NCBI RefSeq assembly: GCF_017355855.1
Contig: NZ_JAFEWD010000002.1
Coordinates: forward strand, 682,001 to 746,000
Reading direction: 5' to 3'
DNA: 64,000 nt
Origin: Pedobacter sp. SYSU D00535
Lineage (GTDB): Bacteria > Bacteroidota > Bacteroidia > Sphingobacteriales > Sphingobacteriaceae
Every line of letters starts with the position of its first letter. The stretch's first letter is position 1. This document shows positions 53,617-62,576 of the stretch, piece by piece. Below the pieces are notes generated by a model. It saw only the letters and a program-made list of their open reading frames with translations. It was not told the DNA's origin and made no database searches. The position numbers were made by a program, and so were the translations under genes.

Positions 53617-54237
53617 ATGATCATACGAAATATTGAAGCAAAGATCCGGCTGGCTGCTTGGCTGTCGGCCGGTAGTTTTATTTGCGCTGTTTTGGTTGCA
53701 GCCATAGCATGTTTCTTTGCGTGGAAACAGGTAACACTCGCCCGCAAAAGTATTTATGTTCTGGACGGTGCCAATATCCCTGTAATGGCTGCTCAAACAG
53801 ATGTAGAAGTGAACCGACCTGCCGAATACAAAGCACATGTTCAACGCTTTCATACCTTATTTTTTTCTTTAAGTCCAGACGATAAATACATTGAATACCA
53901 AATGAAACAAGCAATGTATATGGTGGATGAGAGCGGTGCACTTCAGTACAATAATCTTAGAGAGAAAGGATACTTCAATTCGATTCTTTCTTCCAGCGCG
54001 GTACTGACCATTCGTACAGATTCGATCATTCTTGATCCTGCCAGAAAGTACTTCAGGTATTATGGGAAGCAAAAAATTGATCGAAGAAGTTCCTCCCTGA
54101 TTCGCTCTCTGGTTACAGAAGGTTACCTCAAGGATCTCGAGATGCGATCGGAGAACAATCCGCACGCGGTGTTAATCACGCGTTGGAAAACTCTTGAAAA
54201 TAAGGATATCGAAAGCCATGAGAAAAATGACCTTTAA
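53617..54237 (+). CDS. traK: TraK, VirB8-like
   Basis: 206 residues: one N-terminal transmembrane helix (about 14-36) and a periplasmic NTF2-like domain, with YRAHVQRF-like KAHVQRFHTLFFSLSPDD, the TraK hallmark, and ending in RWKTLENKDI. VirB8-like assembly factor. Its 3' end overlaps the next gene by 20 nt. Confidence 0.88.
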   Translation: MIIRNIEAKIRLAAWLSAGSFICAVLVAAIACFFAWKQVTLARKSIYVLDGANIPVMAAQTDVEVNRPAEYKAHVQRFHTLFFSLSPDDKYIEYQMKQAMYMVDESGALQYNNLREKGYFNSILSSSAVLTIRTDSIILDPARKYFRYYGKQKIDRRSSSLIRSLVTEGYLKDLEMRSENNPHAVLITRWKTLENKDIESHEKNDL

Positions 54238-54529
54238 TCGAAGGATCGGTCTAATATCTCTACTATCTACTACCTTCCTCATTTCTCTGATACTTACAAT
54301 TGTCAGATATCCATCCAGAAAAAAAGCTATTCCCATTGCCCTTCCAGCCTTGTCTTCATCAAATTCATCCGGGCTAAGTCAGAACCTGGCAGATCTAAGC
54401 ACCCTCCTAATGCTGCAAGCGCGAATGGAAAGGCTCCTATCCAAAGATACGGTATCAGCAATGGACAGTTTGGAGGTGAGAGCAATATTTGCGGAATTGG
54501 ACCGAATTAAAAAAAACATCAAAAAATAA
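54218..54529 (+). CDS. TraL-like small membrane protein
   Basis: About 103 residues from ATG 54218 (the frame opens at 54194). One N-terminal transmembrane segment (IGLISLLSTTFLISLILTIV) and a helical tail. The position between TraK and TraM corresponds to TraL of CTnDOT. Sequence support beyond topology is limited. Confidence 0.65.
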   Translation: MRKMTFNRRIGLISLLSTTFLISLILTIVRYPSRKKAIPIALPALSSSNSSGLSQNLADLSTLLMLQARMERLLSKDTVSAMDSLEVRAIFAELDRIKKNIKK

Positions 54530-54534
54530 CGCTT

Positions 54535-55695
54535 ATGAAAATTGATTTCAGGCAGCCGCGTTATGTGCTGCCCTTAATTTTTTTACCCTTTCTAATACTC
54601 TTCTTTCATGTATATCATAGAAATTTTGCAGAAAAGAAGAGGCAGGCTGATAAAAAGGAAGGCCTGCAGGAAAACCTGGCAGAAGTGTCTCCTGAAGTGC
54701 GAAATATGAGCCTAGCTGACAAACTGGATGCTTACAGGGAGGACTATCGTACAGCAGACGGCTATACAGCAATAGGTGAACTTGGGACAAAGGAACAGCA
54801 GGATGCGAGTATGCCGGATTTATATAATAATCGGGAAAAACAGCTGCTGGATTCTTTGGAGCAGGTTTCAAAAAATAGATCGCCCAGAACGCAATATCCC
54901 GGGTCAACCAATTTTGGTAACAGAGATGAAGCCTACAATATCAGGGCAACGTTACAGGAAATAAAAAGGCAGCGTTCAACAGCGAGAAAAAACGAAAGTG
55001 ATGAACCGGATCCGATGCAGCTTTTTAGAAGGCAGATGGAATTTGCCGACAGCATGGCCCGTGCTTCGGACCCTGAATATCAAAAGGAGATTCGGAGAAG
55101 AAAAGCACGGGAAACGGCGGAACGGGCTGCATTATCTGAAAAGACCGTTCGCGTGGAGAAGCTTAAGAATAGCAATTCCGGAATAAATTCGACTCACAAT
55201 GCCGAGCCAGTTTCCTTTGTTTCAGCAATAATAGACCAGGACCACTCCGCATATCGCGGATCAAGAGTAAGGCTTAAACTTCTGGAAGATATTAAGGCGG
55301 GAAATGTTTTAATACCGGCAGGGAGTGCACTATATGCCCAGGTTAGCAGTTTCGGCACAGAGCGTATAGGTCTTAAAGTAAGTTCCTTGCTGTCCGGCAA
55401 TACTATCCTGCCAGTTCATTTGGAAGTTTATGATCTTGACGGATTACAAGGTTTGTACGTCCCGGGTTCACTGTTCAGCGACCTCTCAACGCAGTTCAAT
55501 ACTTCTTCAGGATCTGCCTTGACCGAGCTTGTTGCTGAAGGCGAAAGCGAAAGCAAATTAGCTATGAGTCTTTTTCAAAAGATTTTCCAATCGGGGTCTG
55601 CCGCCATCAGCCGTGCCGCAAAGAAAAACAAGGCACGCTTCACCAATAGTACCAAGGTTTATCTAATAGACCCTAAAGAATTGAAAAACAATTAA
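54535..55695 (+). CDS. traM: TraM, VirB10-like
   Basis: 386 residues: an N-terminal membrane anchor (about 12-28), a long charged linker (30-215) and a C-terminal VirB10-like beta domain. That domain shows the conserved VRLKLLEDIKAGNVLIPAGSALYA opening and LDGLQGLYVPGS. It would bridge inner and outer membranes in the transfer complex. The linker is rich in repeated RR/EK stretches, as usual for the family. Confidence 0.9.
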   Translation: MKIDFRQPRYVLPLIFLPFLILFFHVYHRNFAEKKRQADKKEGLQENLAEVSPEVRNMSLADKLDAYREDYRTADGYTAIGELGTKEQQDASMPDLYNNREKQLLDSLEQVSKNRSPRTQYPGSTNFGNRDEAYNIRATLQEIKRQRSTARKNESDEPDPMQLFRRQMEFADSMARASDPEYQKEIRRRKARETAERAALSEKTVRVEKLKNSNSGINSTHNAEPVSFVSAIIDQDHSAYRGSRVRLKLLEDIKAGNVLIPAGSALYAQVSSFGTERIGLKVSSLLSGNTILPVHLEVYDLDGLQGLYVPGSLFSDLSTQFNTSSGSALTELVAEGESESKLAMSLFQKIFQSGSAAISRAAKKNKARFTNSTKVYLIDPKELKNN

Positions 55696-55708
55696 AATAA
55701 AGATCACT

Positions 55709-56527
55709 ATGAAAAATCTATTCACAAATATCATTCTCATTTTTTCGTGCCTTACCGCTTTAGCTCAGGACATCGCTTTAGACACAGATCTTCCCGGAAT
55801 TGCGGTCAATCCAGACGTTACGCTCCATATTATTTCACCTGATAATATTCGGTTCGCTGAAATATCCTCGCCCGCTATTAAGGTTGCTCTACCGGAGAAA
55901 AACATCATTCAGGTGAAAGTTTTACCGGATTCCGTAGTTAAATACGCAACGTTTGACAGGTCAGCGATTCTGACTATTGTCGGCGAGCATTTCATAACAC
56001 AATACAGGCTTTATCCTTCTAATGGACATGTAGTTACCCGAATCTATATTTCAGCTTCCGAGATGAAAGCTCTTGACACAAATACTTCTTCGCTTTCGGG
56101 AAGCGAGATGAGAAATATAGCTTTTTCCCTGACAAAGCGAAAGCCAATTGCTTTAAAAAGCGCTACTTCAAACGGGTTAAAGGGGCAGGTGAATCAGGTT
56201 GTGGCTACGGGTGATTATCTCTTTTTAGATTTAAGCTGGCAAAACCGAACGGGATTGAAATACGATACGGAATCGCTCCGCTTTTTTCTGGAAGATAAGA
56301 AGACCAGAAAAGCAAGTAACCAACAATCACTTCCCGTTGTTCCCTTATTTTCGCTGTATAAAGACCGGTCATTCAGGCAGCGATTCAGAAACATTTATGT
56401 GATTCCTAAAATGACCTTCGCGGCAAGCAAAGTGTTGCGGATTGAGCTATCCGAAAGGCAAATTTCCGGAAGGAATTTAAACATGAAACTAAATAATCGT
56501 GATCTTCTTGAAGCTGATACCTGGTAA
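55709..56527 (+). CDS. traN: TraN (DUF4138), VirB9-like
   Basis: 272 residues with a signal peptide (about 1-19, ending ALAQ) and the DUF4138 pattern of beta-strand-rich domains (HIISPDNIRFAEISSPAIK; FLDLSWQNRTGLKYDTESLRFFLEDKK). An outer-membrane-proximal component comparable to VirB9, partner of TraM. Confidence 0.9.
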   Translation: MKNLFTNIILIFSCLTALAQDIALDTDLPGIAVNPDVTLHIISPDNIRFAEISSPAIKVALPEKNIIQVKVLPDSVVKYATFDRSAILTIVGEHFITQYRLYPSNGHVVTRIYISASEMKALDTNTSSLSGSEMRNIAFSLTKRKPIALKSATSNGLKGQVNQVVATGDYLFLDLSWQNRTGLKYDTESLRFFLEDKKTRKASNQQSLPVVPLFSLYKDRSFRQRFRNIYVIPKMTFAASKVLRIELSERQISGRNLNMKLNNRDLLEADTW

Positions 56528-56533
56528 ACCATT

Positions 56534-58504
56534 ATGCAAGAAACAAAGGAACAGCAAGGTCTGCATCGTCTTCTGCAGGTTTGTGTCTACTTTTCATTGC
56601 TCCTGGAAGTCCTTGTATTTGTTTTTCCGGGTTCTGAACATCATGAACTATCTGGCTTCGTAGAAAGACTGCTTGAAGGAGTTGGCCGGTTAATTATATA
56701 TCAGCATATCCTCTACTCGAAGTTCTTTACTTTGTTGCTGATATTACTTGCCTCAATAGGAACATTAAGCAAGAAAAAGCGGAAACTAAATCCGCTTACA
56801 CATATCGTGCTGCCTTTAGGCGTAGGCTTGTTGCTGTTCTTTGGTTCAGCCTTGCTTGTAGAATGGAAAAATATAGCAGGGAACAGGATGTACCTTCTTC
56901 TGTATGCCATTACTAGTTTTAGCGGGACTCTTCTAATCCACCTGGCGTTAGATAATATATCCAAGATTATTAGTTCGAAACTGGGTCAAGACCTTTGGAA
57001 TATCGAGGGCGAATCTTTTCAGCAGACGGAGTTGCTCCGACGATCAGATTACTCGGTTAACATACCAATGCTATTTTACTATCAGGGAAGAGTACGAAAG
57101 GGTTGGATAAATGTAGAAAGTCCCTTTCGGGGAACTCTGCTTATTGGTACACCGGGTTCAGGAAAGTCTTTTGGAGTAGTAGGGCCATTTATCCGGCAGC
57201 TGATTAATAAAGACTTTACCATGTGTCTTTACGACTTCAAGTTTCCGGATCTGGCACAGATAGCTTGGTATCAGTTTAATAGGGCTAAAGCAAAGGGAAA
57301 GTGCAGAAATTACAACTTTCATGTGCTTAACCTGAGCGAAGTAGAGCGTAGTCGGCGAATTAACCCCTGGAGAAAAGAATATATTACAAGTCTTGCAGAT
57401 GCTTCTGAAACGGCAGAGGCATTGGTAGAAGCATTAAAGAAGGGAGATCGAAGTGGAGGGAGTGATCAGTTCTTTACGCAATCAGCAGTAAATTTTCTGG
57501 CTTGTTGTATTTATTTATTTAGCAGGGCAGAGGGTGGTAGATACTCGTCTTTGCCCCACGTCCTTGCCTTTCTCAATATGAGCTACGAAGAAGTTTTCGA
57601 TTCGCTCTTTTCCGAACAGGAGCTACACTCGTTGCTTTCCCCTTTTTTAAGTGCCTATAAGGCTAAAGCTTTCGATCAATTGGAGGGGCAGGTAGGAACC
57701 CTTAAGGTATTCATAAGCAGGATGGCGACTAAAGAGAGTTTTTGGGTATTCTCTGGTGACGACTTCGATCTTAAAATATCATGTATGGAAGAACCTTCTG
57801 TCTTGGTACTTGCAAACGACCCAGCCACACAGAACATTAATTCTGCCTCTTATTCCATTGTGCTTAATCGCCTCACTCGTCTGATCAACACTAAGGGAAA
57901 CAAGCCTTGTGCTCTGATCATAGATGAAGTGCCAACTCTCTTTCTGCACAAAGTTGAAAACTTAATAGCGACGGCAAGGAGTAATAAGGTTGCTGTCCTT
58001 CTTGGTCTGCAGGAACTTCCGCAATTTATGCAGCAATATGGAAAGGAAACCTCATCCACAATTACTGCCGTCATTGGCAATGTATTATCGGGATCAGTAC
58101 GTAACAAAGAGACTCTGGATTGGCTTGAGCGGCTCTTTGGTAAGGTGAAGCAGGGTTCTGAAAGCTTAAGCATTGATCGGAATAGAACAAGTATATCCTT
58201 ATCAGAGAAGCTCGAACCACTTATACCAGCTGGAAAAATAGCATCACTACGTTCCGGAGAATTGGTAGGACTCCTGGCAGGAGAGCATTCAGATGATTTT
58301 ACAGGCCAGTACGAGAGCGCTGCTGTGCATTGTAAGGTCAATTTAAATATAAAAGAGATAGAGGATGAGCAATTACGCAGACATGAGATGCCTCTCTTTT
58401 ACGATTTTAAAGGGAAGAAGGATGAGATCCTTAAAAGCAATTTCTTACGAATCCATCGGGAAGTTCGCGAGTTGGTTGGGCGGATCAGGAGTCCAAGTAG
58501 TTAA
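56534..58504 (+). CDS. VirD4-like type IV coupling protein
   Basis: 656 residues: several N-terminal membrane helices (about 20-150), then a coupling ATPase with Walker A GTPGSGKSF (K211), LYDFKFPDL, and Walker B-like CALIIDEVPTLFL. This is the MobC/TraG-type T4CP that feeds the relaxase-DNA complex into the channel. In CTnDOT it sits with the mob genes; here it is at the end of the tra operon after TraN. Its last 83 nt are overlapped by the next gene. Confidence 0.93.
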   Translation: MQETKEQQGLHRLLQVCVYFSLLLEVLVFVFPGSEHHELSGFVERLLEGVGRLIIYQHILYSKFFTLLLILLASIGTLSKKKRKLNPLTHIVLPLGVGLLLFFGSALLVEWKNIAGNRMYLLLYAITSFSGTLLIHLALDNISKIISSKLGQDLWNIEGESFQQTELLRRSDYSVNIPMLFYYQGRVRKGWINVESPFRGTLLIGTPGSGKSFGVVGPFIRQLINKDFTMCLYDFKFPDLAQIAWYQFNRAKAKGKCRNYNFHVLNLSEVERSRRINPWRKEYITSLADASETAEALVEALKKGDRSGGSDQFFTQSAVNFLACCIYLFSRAEGGRYSSLPHVLAFLNMSYEEVFDSLFSEQELHSLLSPFLSAYKAKAFDQLEGQVGTLKVFISRMATKESFWVFSGDDFDLKISCMEEPSVLVLANDPATQNINSASYSIVLNRLTRLINTKGNKPCALIIDEVPTLFLHKVENLIATARSNKVAVLLGLQELPQFMQQYGKETSSTITAVIGNVLSGSVRNKETLDWLERLFGKVKQGSESLSIDRNRTSISLSEKLEPLIPAGKIASLRSGELVGLLAGEHSDDFTGQYESAAVHCKVNLNIKEIEDEQLRRHEMPLFYDFKGKKDEILKSNFLRIHREVRELVGRIRSPSS

Positions 58505-58985
58505 AGTCGGCTTTAGAAAATGCTTGTTTGTGTTACTGGCCACAAAGGTTGCCTATTTGGCCGGTCCTGTTTATGGACAAAATTATTATTCAATGCCTCT
58601 ATCCAATCTTAGAATCACCTCAACCTTCGGTAAACGCATTCATCCTATAACCAGAGATGTTCAGCAGCATTTCGGGCTCGATCTGGTGGCTGATTATGAA
58701 CCTGTCTATGCTGTTCTGTCTGGTCAGGTTGAAAGGGTGGGGTATCATAAGGACCTGGGAAATTTTTTGGAATTAAAACAGGGATCTTTTCTGTTCCAAT
58801 ATGCTCATCTATCATTATCGCTGGTTGCACCAGGAGATGAAGTGTCTGCAGGAGAGATCCTGGCTATTAGCGGAAGTAGCGGCAAGGTTACCGGCCCTCA
58901 TCTGCACTTTGCAGTGCGTTTCAAAAAGAGCTGGATTAATCCTCTTTATTTCCTTCGAGATCTCAGCCTGTCGGCTAATGAATAA
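58422..58985 (+). CDS. M23-family peptidoglycan endopeptidase
   Basis: About 187 residues from ATG 58422 (the frame is open from 58365). Zinc ligands of the LytM/M23 fold are visible: QHFGLD and GPHLHFAV, with ITSTFGKRIHP and ALSGQVERVGYH flanking. A hydrophobic export segment (CLFVLLATKVAYLAG) precedes the domain. It probably opens the cell wall for the transfer apparatus. The start lies inside the coupling-protein gene in another frame, a long overlap; a later non-ATG start cannot be excluded. Confidence 0.82.
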   Translation: MRSLKAISYESIGKFASWLGGSGVQVVKVGFRKCLFVLLATKVAYLAGPVYGQNYYSMPLSNLRITSTFGKRIHPITRDVQQHFGLDLVADYEPVYAVLSGQVERVGYHKDLGNFLELKQGSFLFQYAHLSLSLVAPGDEVSAGEILAISGSSGKVTGPHLHFAVRFKKSWINPLYFLRDLSLSANE

Positions 58986-59008
58986 GCTTAACACTAAATT
59001 TTTACTAT

Positions 59009-59788
59009 ATGAAGAATGAATCCAATCAGGAAGAGCTTCCTCAAAAAGCTCTCGAGTCAATCGGCGTGTGGAAGGACGGTAAAGCCTTGCTTTCCAAAGA
59101 AGACTTAGATGCTCTGCTTGCAGGCAGAAGAACTTCGTTTATTCGGCTGGAGAACCTTCACACAGATGGTTTTCAGATTCCTCAGCTTGATGTTAAATTA
59201 TCGCTAAGCCTCAATGCTGAAGGGAAGCCGGATCTTGTCTTTCATCCGATCTATAAAGAAGCTAAACCACATCCTCTTTTGACGGATGGCGAAGCCATGG
59301 ATTTAATTGAGGGACAAAAGGACAGTTTACTTAAAACCTACAAGCCTGAAGGTAAGGAAGCATTACAGGTTGTTCTGCAGTACGATAAGGATACCCGGGA
59401 GTTTATAACTTATAATCCTTCGAAAGTGCAGGTACCTGAAGAAATTAATGGGCAGAAGCTCACGGAGAAACAAAAGGAGTCATACAAGAGAGGTGAGCTT
59501 ATTACATTAGAAGACCAGACGAATTTGCGTATTGCAGCATCCGATAGCAAAGGCGTACTATCTGATAAAGCAGCCTTGATATTGTCTTTTCTTACCGACG
59601 GAGGAATTACTTATCTGGTAATAAAAGGATTGAAGGACCTCGACGGAAGGTTGCCTGCAACTGGTTTTTCTGAAGGTTATAAGAAAGCTTTAGAGGACAT
59701 GGAAAGGCGGGATCCTTCTGACGACAAGGAAATTCGTAAAAATTCTCCAGAGATAAGTAGAGGCTATAGCCGGACAGGGTCCCGTTAA
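59009..59788 (+). CDS. DUF4099/DUF3945-type conjugative-element protein
   Basis: 259 residues. VWKDGKALLSKEDLDALLAGRRT is typical of DUF4099 and INGQKLTEKQKESYKRGELITLED of DUF3945. Both are cytoplasmic domains of unknown function frequent beside Bacteroidota transfer genes, often fused to topoisomerase or methylase domains. Here they stand alone in a short protein. The C-terminal 30 residues are charged and disordered. Confidence 0.72.
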   Translation: MKNESNQEELPQKALESIGVWKDGKALLSKEDLDALLAGRRTSFIRLENLHTDGFQIPQLDVKLSLSLNAEGKPDLVFHPIYKEAKPHPLLTDGEAMDLIEGQKDSLLKTYKPEGKEALQVVLQYDKDTREFITYNPSKVQVPEEINGQKLTEKQKESYKRGELITLEDQTNLRIAASDSKGVLSDKAALILSFLTDGGITYLVIKGLKDLDGRLPATGFSEGYKKALEDMERRDPSDDKEIRKNSPEISRGYSRTGSR

Positions 59789-59799
59789 GCTTTTTTGCA

Positions 59800-60423
59800 T
59801 TGTTCTCCACCGATGTTCTCTCATTCCTTAGCAATTCAATTGCTGTGGATACAAACGGTACGCTGGAGTTTCTGTATGAGTGGGATGGGCAAGCTGTTGC
59901 CAGAGAAGTTTATAAACTGTCTGTTCATGCAGTTCCTCAAACTTCCGGAATATGGTTGTTTACAGCTGGTTTTACTTTCGCAATTAATGAGCTTTACATC
60001 TTTTCTTCGGCAATAGAAGCACTTAGTTTCCTGCAGTGCCATAACTACCTTATTGCTGATAATAAACCACTCGCTTTTGCCAGTACTGGCCTAACTCCAA
60101 ATTCTTCTCAAATCAGTCATTTACACCGGCTTTTCCCACTAGCCAGGCTAAAGCTGATTTTTGGGAGAGACTTGCCAGGAAGGGTAGCGGACTGCAGGGT
60201 CGCTTTGTGGTGGAAGGATCAGGAAGCCTACTTTAGTTATTGCCGCAATAACGTGTATATCCAGTTTCAGCAAGCAAATTACCTAATCCCGGAAGCCCGC
60301 TTCTCCCTTAACAGTTTCGAAAAAAAAGCTGGATTACGGTTTGGCCACAGAACGCTTAAACCTCCGGACAAATACGAAAGCTACCATCAATTATTAACTA
60401 ACAACAACTTATCCTATGAATGA
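59800..60423 (+). CDS. Conserved-context hypothetical protein
   Basis: 207 residues with a TTG start at 59800; no ATG is available near the beginning. The sequence is rich in aromatic residues and lacks signal or membrane segments. LARLKLIFGRDLPGRVADCRVALWW resembles a TOPRIM-like strand-turn seen in DUF3991/primase-related proteins, but this is weak. Its 3' end overlaps the next gene by 8 nt, so it is in the operon. Confidence 0.6.
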   Translation: MFSTDVLSFLSNSIAVDTNGTLEFLYEWDGQAVAREVYKLSVHAVPQTSGIWLFTAGFTFAINELYIFSSAIEALSFLQCHNYLIADNKPLAFASTGLTPNSSQISHLHRLFPLARLKLIFGRDLPGRVADCRVALWWKDQEAYFSYCRNNVYIQFQQANYLIPEARFSLNSFEKKAGLRFGHRTLKPPDKYESYHQLLTNNNLSYE

Positions 60424-61267
60424 AAATAATCTTGATTATCTAAAGAATAGCCTCAAATATCTGGGCTTTGGAGAAAAGCTTCACGATGTTTTGGAAAAAG
60501 CAATACGTCAGGAACTGCCGGCCTTTAAGCTTCAACTTGGCGTTGCTTATAATCCTCCAAATCTTCCAAGGAATGAGCTGCCGGCAAAGGATCATATGAG
60601 TTACGAACTCAATTTCTCAAAAAGCAAGGAATCTGACATGTACTTTCTTAATTCCTACCAGGCTAAGCTCTATTCCTCAGGAGTTCCGGAAAAGGATCAT
60701 AATTTCAACATCTCTTCAGGTACTTGGATTACTGCAAAGGAGGCATACAATTTATTATCGGGAAGATCATTGCTAAAGGAAATGTCAGGGAGGGAACAGG
60801 ATTCGGAGAAGGTTAGTGCCTGGATGAAACTTGATCTTGATGTAAAAGATGCACGCGGAAATTATCCTGCTCGTACCTTTTATCCGCAGTATGGCTATGA
60901 TCTGGAGAAGGCACTAAATAAATATCCGATCATTGACTTGCAGCAGAACGTGTTGAAAGAGCAGATAATGTCCGGGCTGAAGAAAGGAAATCTTACGGCT
61001 GCGAATTTAAAGTTGGATGGTAAGACTGTGGCAGTTTATCTCAGCGCAAATCCGGAAATGAAGGGCATTGATATTTATGATAAAAAATTGATTCCTATTA
61101 AGGATTACCCTATTTGGCCTGACAGGCAGCCAAATGAGCGTGACCATTCGGGTGGTAAAAATTCAATTTCAGTTCAGCAGGAAGCAGAACAGGGAAAGCA
61201 GGCTAAACCATCAAAACAGCAACAGGAGCAAGGAGAGGTTAAGGAACGATCACGTGGCAGATCATGA
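60416..61267 (+). CDS. DUF3945-like conjugative-element protein
   Basis: 283 residues. The central block WMKLDLDVKDARGNYPAR and YGYDLEKALNKYPI followed by LKKGNLTAANLKLDG is typical of DUF3945-related accessory proteins that interact with element DNA enzymes. The C-terminal 45 residues are Q/K/E-rich and disordered. It overlaps the following gene by ATGA. Confidence 0.68.
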   Translation: MNENNLDYLKNSLKYLGFGEKLHDVLEKAIRQELPAFKLQLGVAYNPPNLPRNELPAKDHMSYELNFSKSKESDMYFLNSYQAKLYSSGVPEKDHNFNISSGTWITAKEAYNLLSGRSLLKEMSGREQDSEKVSAWMKLDLDVKDARGNYPARTFYPQYGYDLEKALNKYPIIDLQQNVLKEQIMSGLKKGNLTAANLKLDGKTVAVYLSANPEMKGIDIYDKKLIPIKDYPIWPDRQPNERDHSGGKNSISVQQEAEQGKQAKPSKQQQEQGEVKERSRGRS

Positions 61268-61464
61268 AACGAATCTTTCAAAAAATAGATCAGTTGCGAG
61301 CGAGCGGAAAAGCAACGCTAAATGTAAGGCAGGATTCTCCTTATTCCAAATTTAACGGAATTACCTATTCTGTTGTAGAGATCGGTAAGGCAGAACATAA
61401 ATGTCGGGTGAGTTTGAAGATCGAAGGGCAGATAATTCATTTTACTCTCTGCGATATACTTTAA
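61264..61464 (+). CDS. Small last gene of the transfer operon
   Basis: 66 residues, coupled by ATGA to the DUF3945-like gene. It has beta-rich composition (YSVVEIGKAEHKCRVSLKIEGQIIHFTLCDIL) and no recognised domain. The overlap and the terminator directly behind it make it a credible gene and the operon end. Confidence 0.6.
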   Translation: MKRIFQKIDQLRASGKATLNVRQDSPYSKFNGITYSVVEIGKAEHKCRVSLKIEGQIIHFTLCDIL

Positions 61465-61489
61465 TTTATTTCGCTCTGTAGTCTGTTTT

Positions 61490-61524
61490 TCAGTCCTGTC
61501 GTTTTAGACAGGGCTGAGTCTTTT
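61490..61524 (+). terminator. Terminator at end of transfer operon
   Basis: TCAGTCCTGTC (61490-61500) pairs with GACAGGGCTGA (61507-61517) with one GU, around a TTTT-containing loop. GTCTTTTG follows. It lies 26 nt past the last operon gene. Confidence 0.7.
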
Positions 61525-61569
61525 GTCAAAGCACCCATTATTCATAAAAGAGTAGTAAGCTATAGGTAT

Positions 61570-61725
61570 TTAACGCCTAGTAAAACGCGAAATTTTGCTA
61601 ATTAGAAAGACCCCAGCCAGCATTACAGGCAAAGCAAATATTGCTGCATGCCCCGTCATTACACTATTAAACAGAGCTCCTGTTAACGCAAAAGTCACGA
61701 ACACTAAAAAAAGTAGACGTATCAT
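61570..61725 (-). CDS. Small two-helix membrane protein
   Basis: 51 residues on the minus strand from ATG 61725, in the 629-bp gap after the transfer operon. Two hydrophobic stretches (LLFLVFVTFALTGALF and HAAIFALPVMLAGVFLI) are joined by a short polar turn, and the tail is basic (SKISRFTRR), giving a clear hairpin topology. No family recognised. It may be a regulatory or entry-exclusion-like peptide, which is speculation. The opposite-strand frame here lacks protein character. Confidence 0.5.
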   Translation of the reverse strand: MIRLLFLVFVTFALTGALFNSVMTGHAAIFALPVMLAGVFLISKISRFTRR

Positions 61726-61911
61726 ACTTAAATGTTTTATTAAAAATACTAAAAATTATAGTAACGCAAAGTCTATTTGATTTTAATGTGAAAAAGACCG
61801 GAGATAAGTTCAGATATATACTTGTGTTTGCGAGAAATAATAGAATCTACTTGATAATCTTTAACTTATTTATGATATTGGCACTCACAAAATTGTGATA
61901 AGGTTTAGGTT

Positions 61912-61943
61912 AACCCGCGGTCTCATACTGCGGGTTCTTTTTT
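61912..61943 (+). terminator. Strong intrinsic terminator
   Basis: AACCCGC (61912-61918) and GCGGGTT (61930-61936) form a perfect stem followed by CTTTTTTA. No gene is visible immediately upstream on the plus strand, so it may end an unseen short RNA or the extended transfer transcript. The flanks (61726-61911, 61944-62111) show no other feature. Confidence 0.7.
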
Positions 61944-62111
61944 ATCATCGGTAATCATACAGATTTACCACTGTTTCCGTCAAGCTAATAGTAATATTCT
62001 GAAAATTTGTAATCCGCTCCAGTATCAAAATGTTCGTACATCTTATGTGCTGAACTTTCAAATTTGATGAACTAGCGCTTTCAATAACCTAATGTGATCC
62101 GCTGTCAATTA

Positions 62112-62471
62112 ATGAAACTCATGGAGAACCTAACATTCGAACAATTGCCTGAAGCAATTAGGGTATTGATTGAGAAAGTAAATAATATCGAAGCTCTTTT
62201 AACAGACTTGCGCCAAAAGGAAAGCGATGAAGATAAAATCTACACTGTAGCTGAAGCTGCCGCTTTTCTAAACCTTTCTATTCACACTATATATAGTAAA
62301 GTATCTCGGCAGGAAATTCCAGTTAATAAACAAGGTAAAAAACTGTACTTCTATAAATCAGAATTGATTCAGTGGATTAGAGCCGGAAAAGTAAAAACCA
62401 CTGCTGAATTGGAATTGGAAGCAAATGGATTTTTAGAAAAACGAAAAGCGTTAAGATCGTCTAGATATTAG
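62112..62471 (+). CDS. Helix-turn-helix (excisionase-like) protein
   Basis: About 119 residues from ATG 62112 (ATG 62121 is equally possible). A short coiled coil (VLIEKVNNIEALLTDLR) precedes a HTH_17 domain (IYTVAEAAAFLNLSIHTIYSKVSRQEIPVNKQGKKLYFYKSELIQWI). It matches regulators/excisionases that usually stand beside integrases, but no integrase follows; the next genes are on the minus strand. It could be the directionality factor of the conjugative element or a remnant of another. Confidence 0.8.
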   Translation: MKLMENLTFEQLPEAIRVLIEKVNNIEALLTDLRQKESDEDKIYTVAEAAAFLNLSIHTIYSKVSRQEIPVNKQGKKLYFYKSELIQWIRAGKVKTTAELELEANGFLEKRKALRSSRY

Positions 62472-62576
62472 TTGTAGGTCTTTCAACATGGAAGGGCAGG
62501 GATTTTAAGTAGTTATTTTGCCCGGAAACAGCTTTAATGGTAAGAACGTTATGTCCGTTACAATTGAGTATTTCAT

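Noticed and set aside
61595-61780. A plus-strand frame after the transfer operon
   Set aside because: TTG start and basic, low-quality composition; the minus strand of the same bases encodes a clean two-helix membrane protein.
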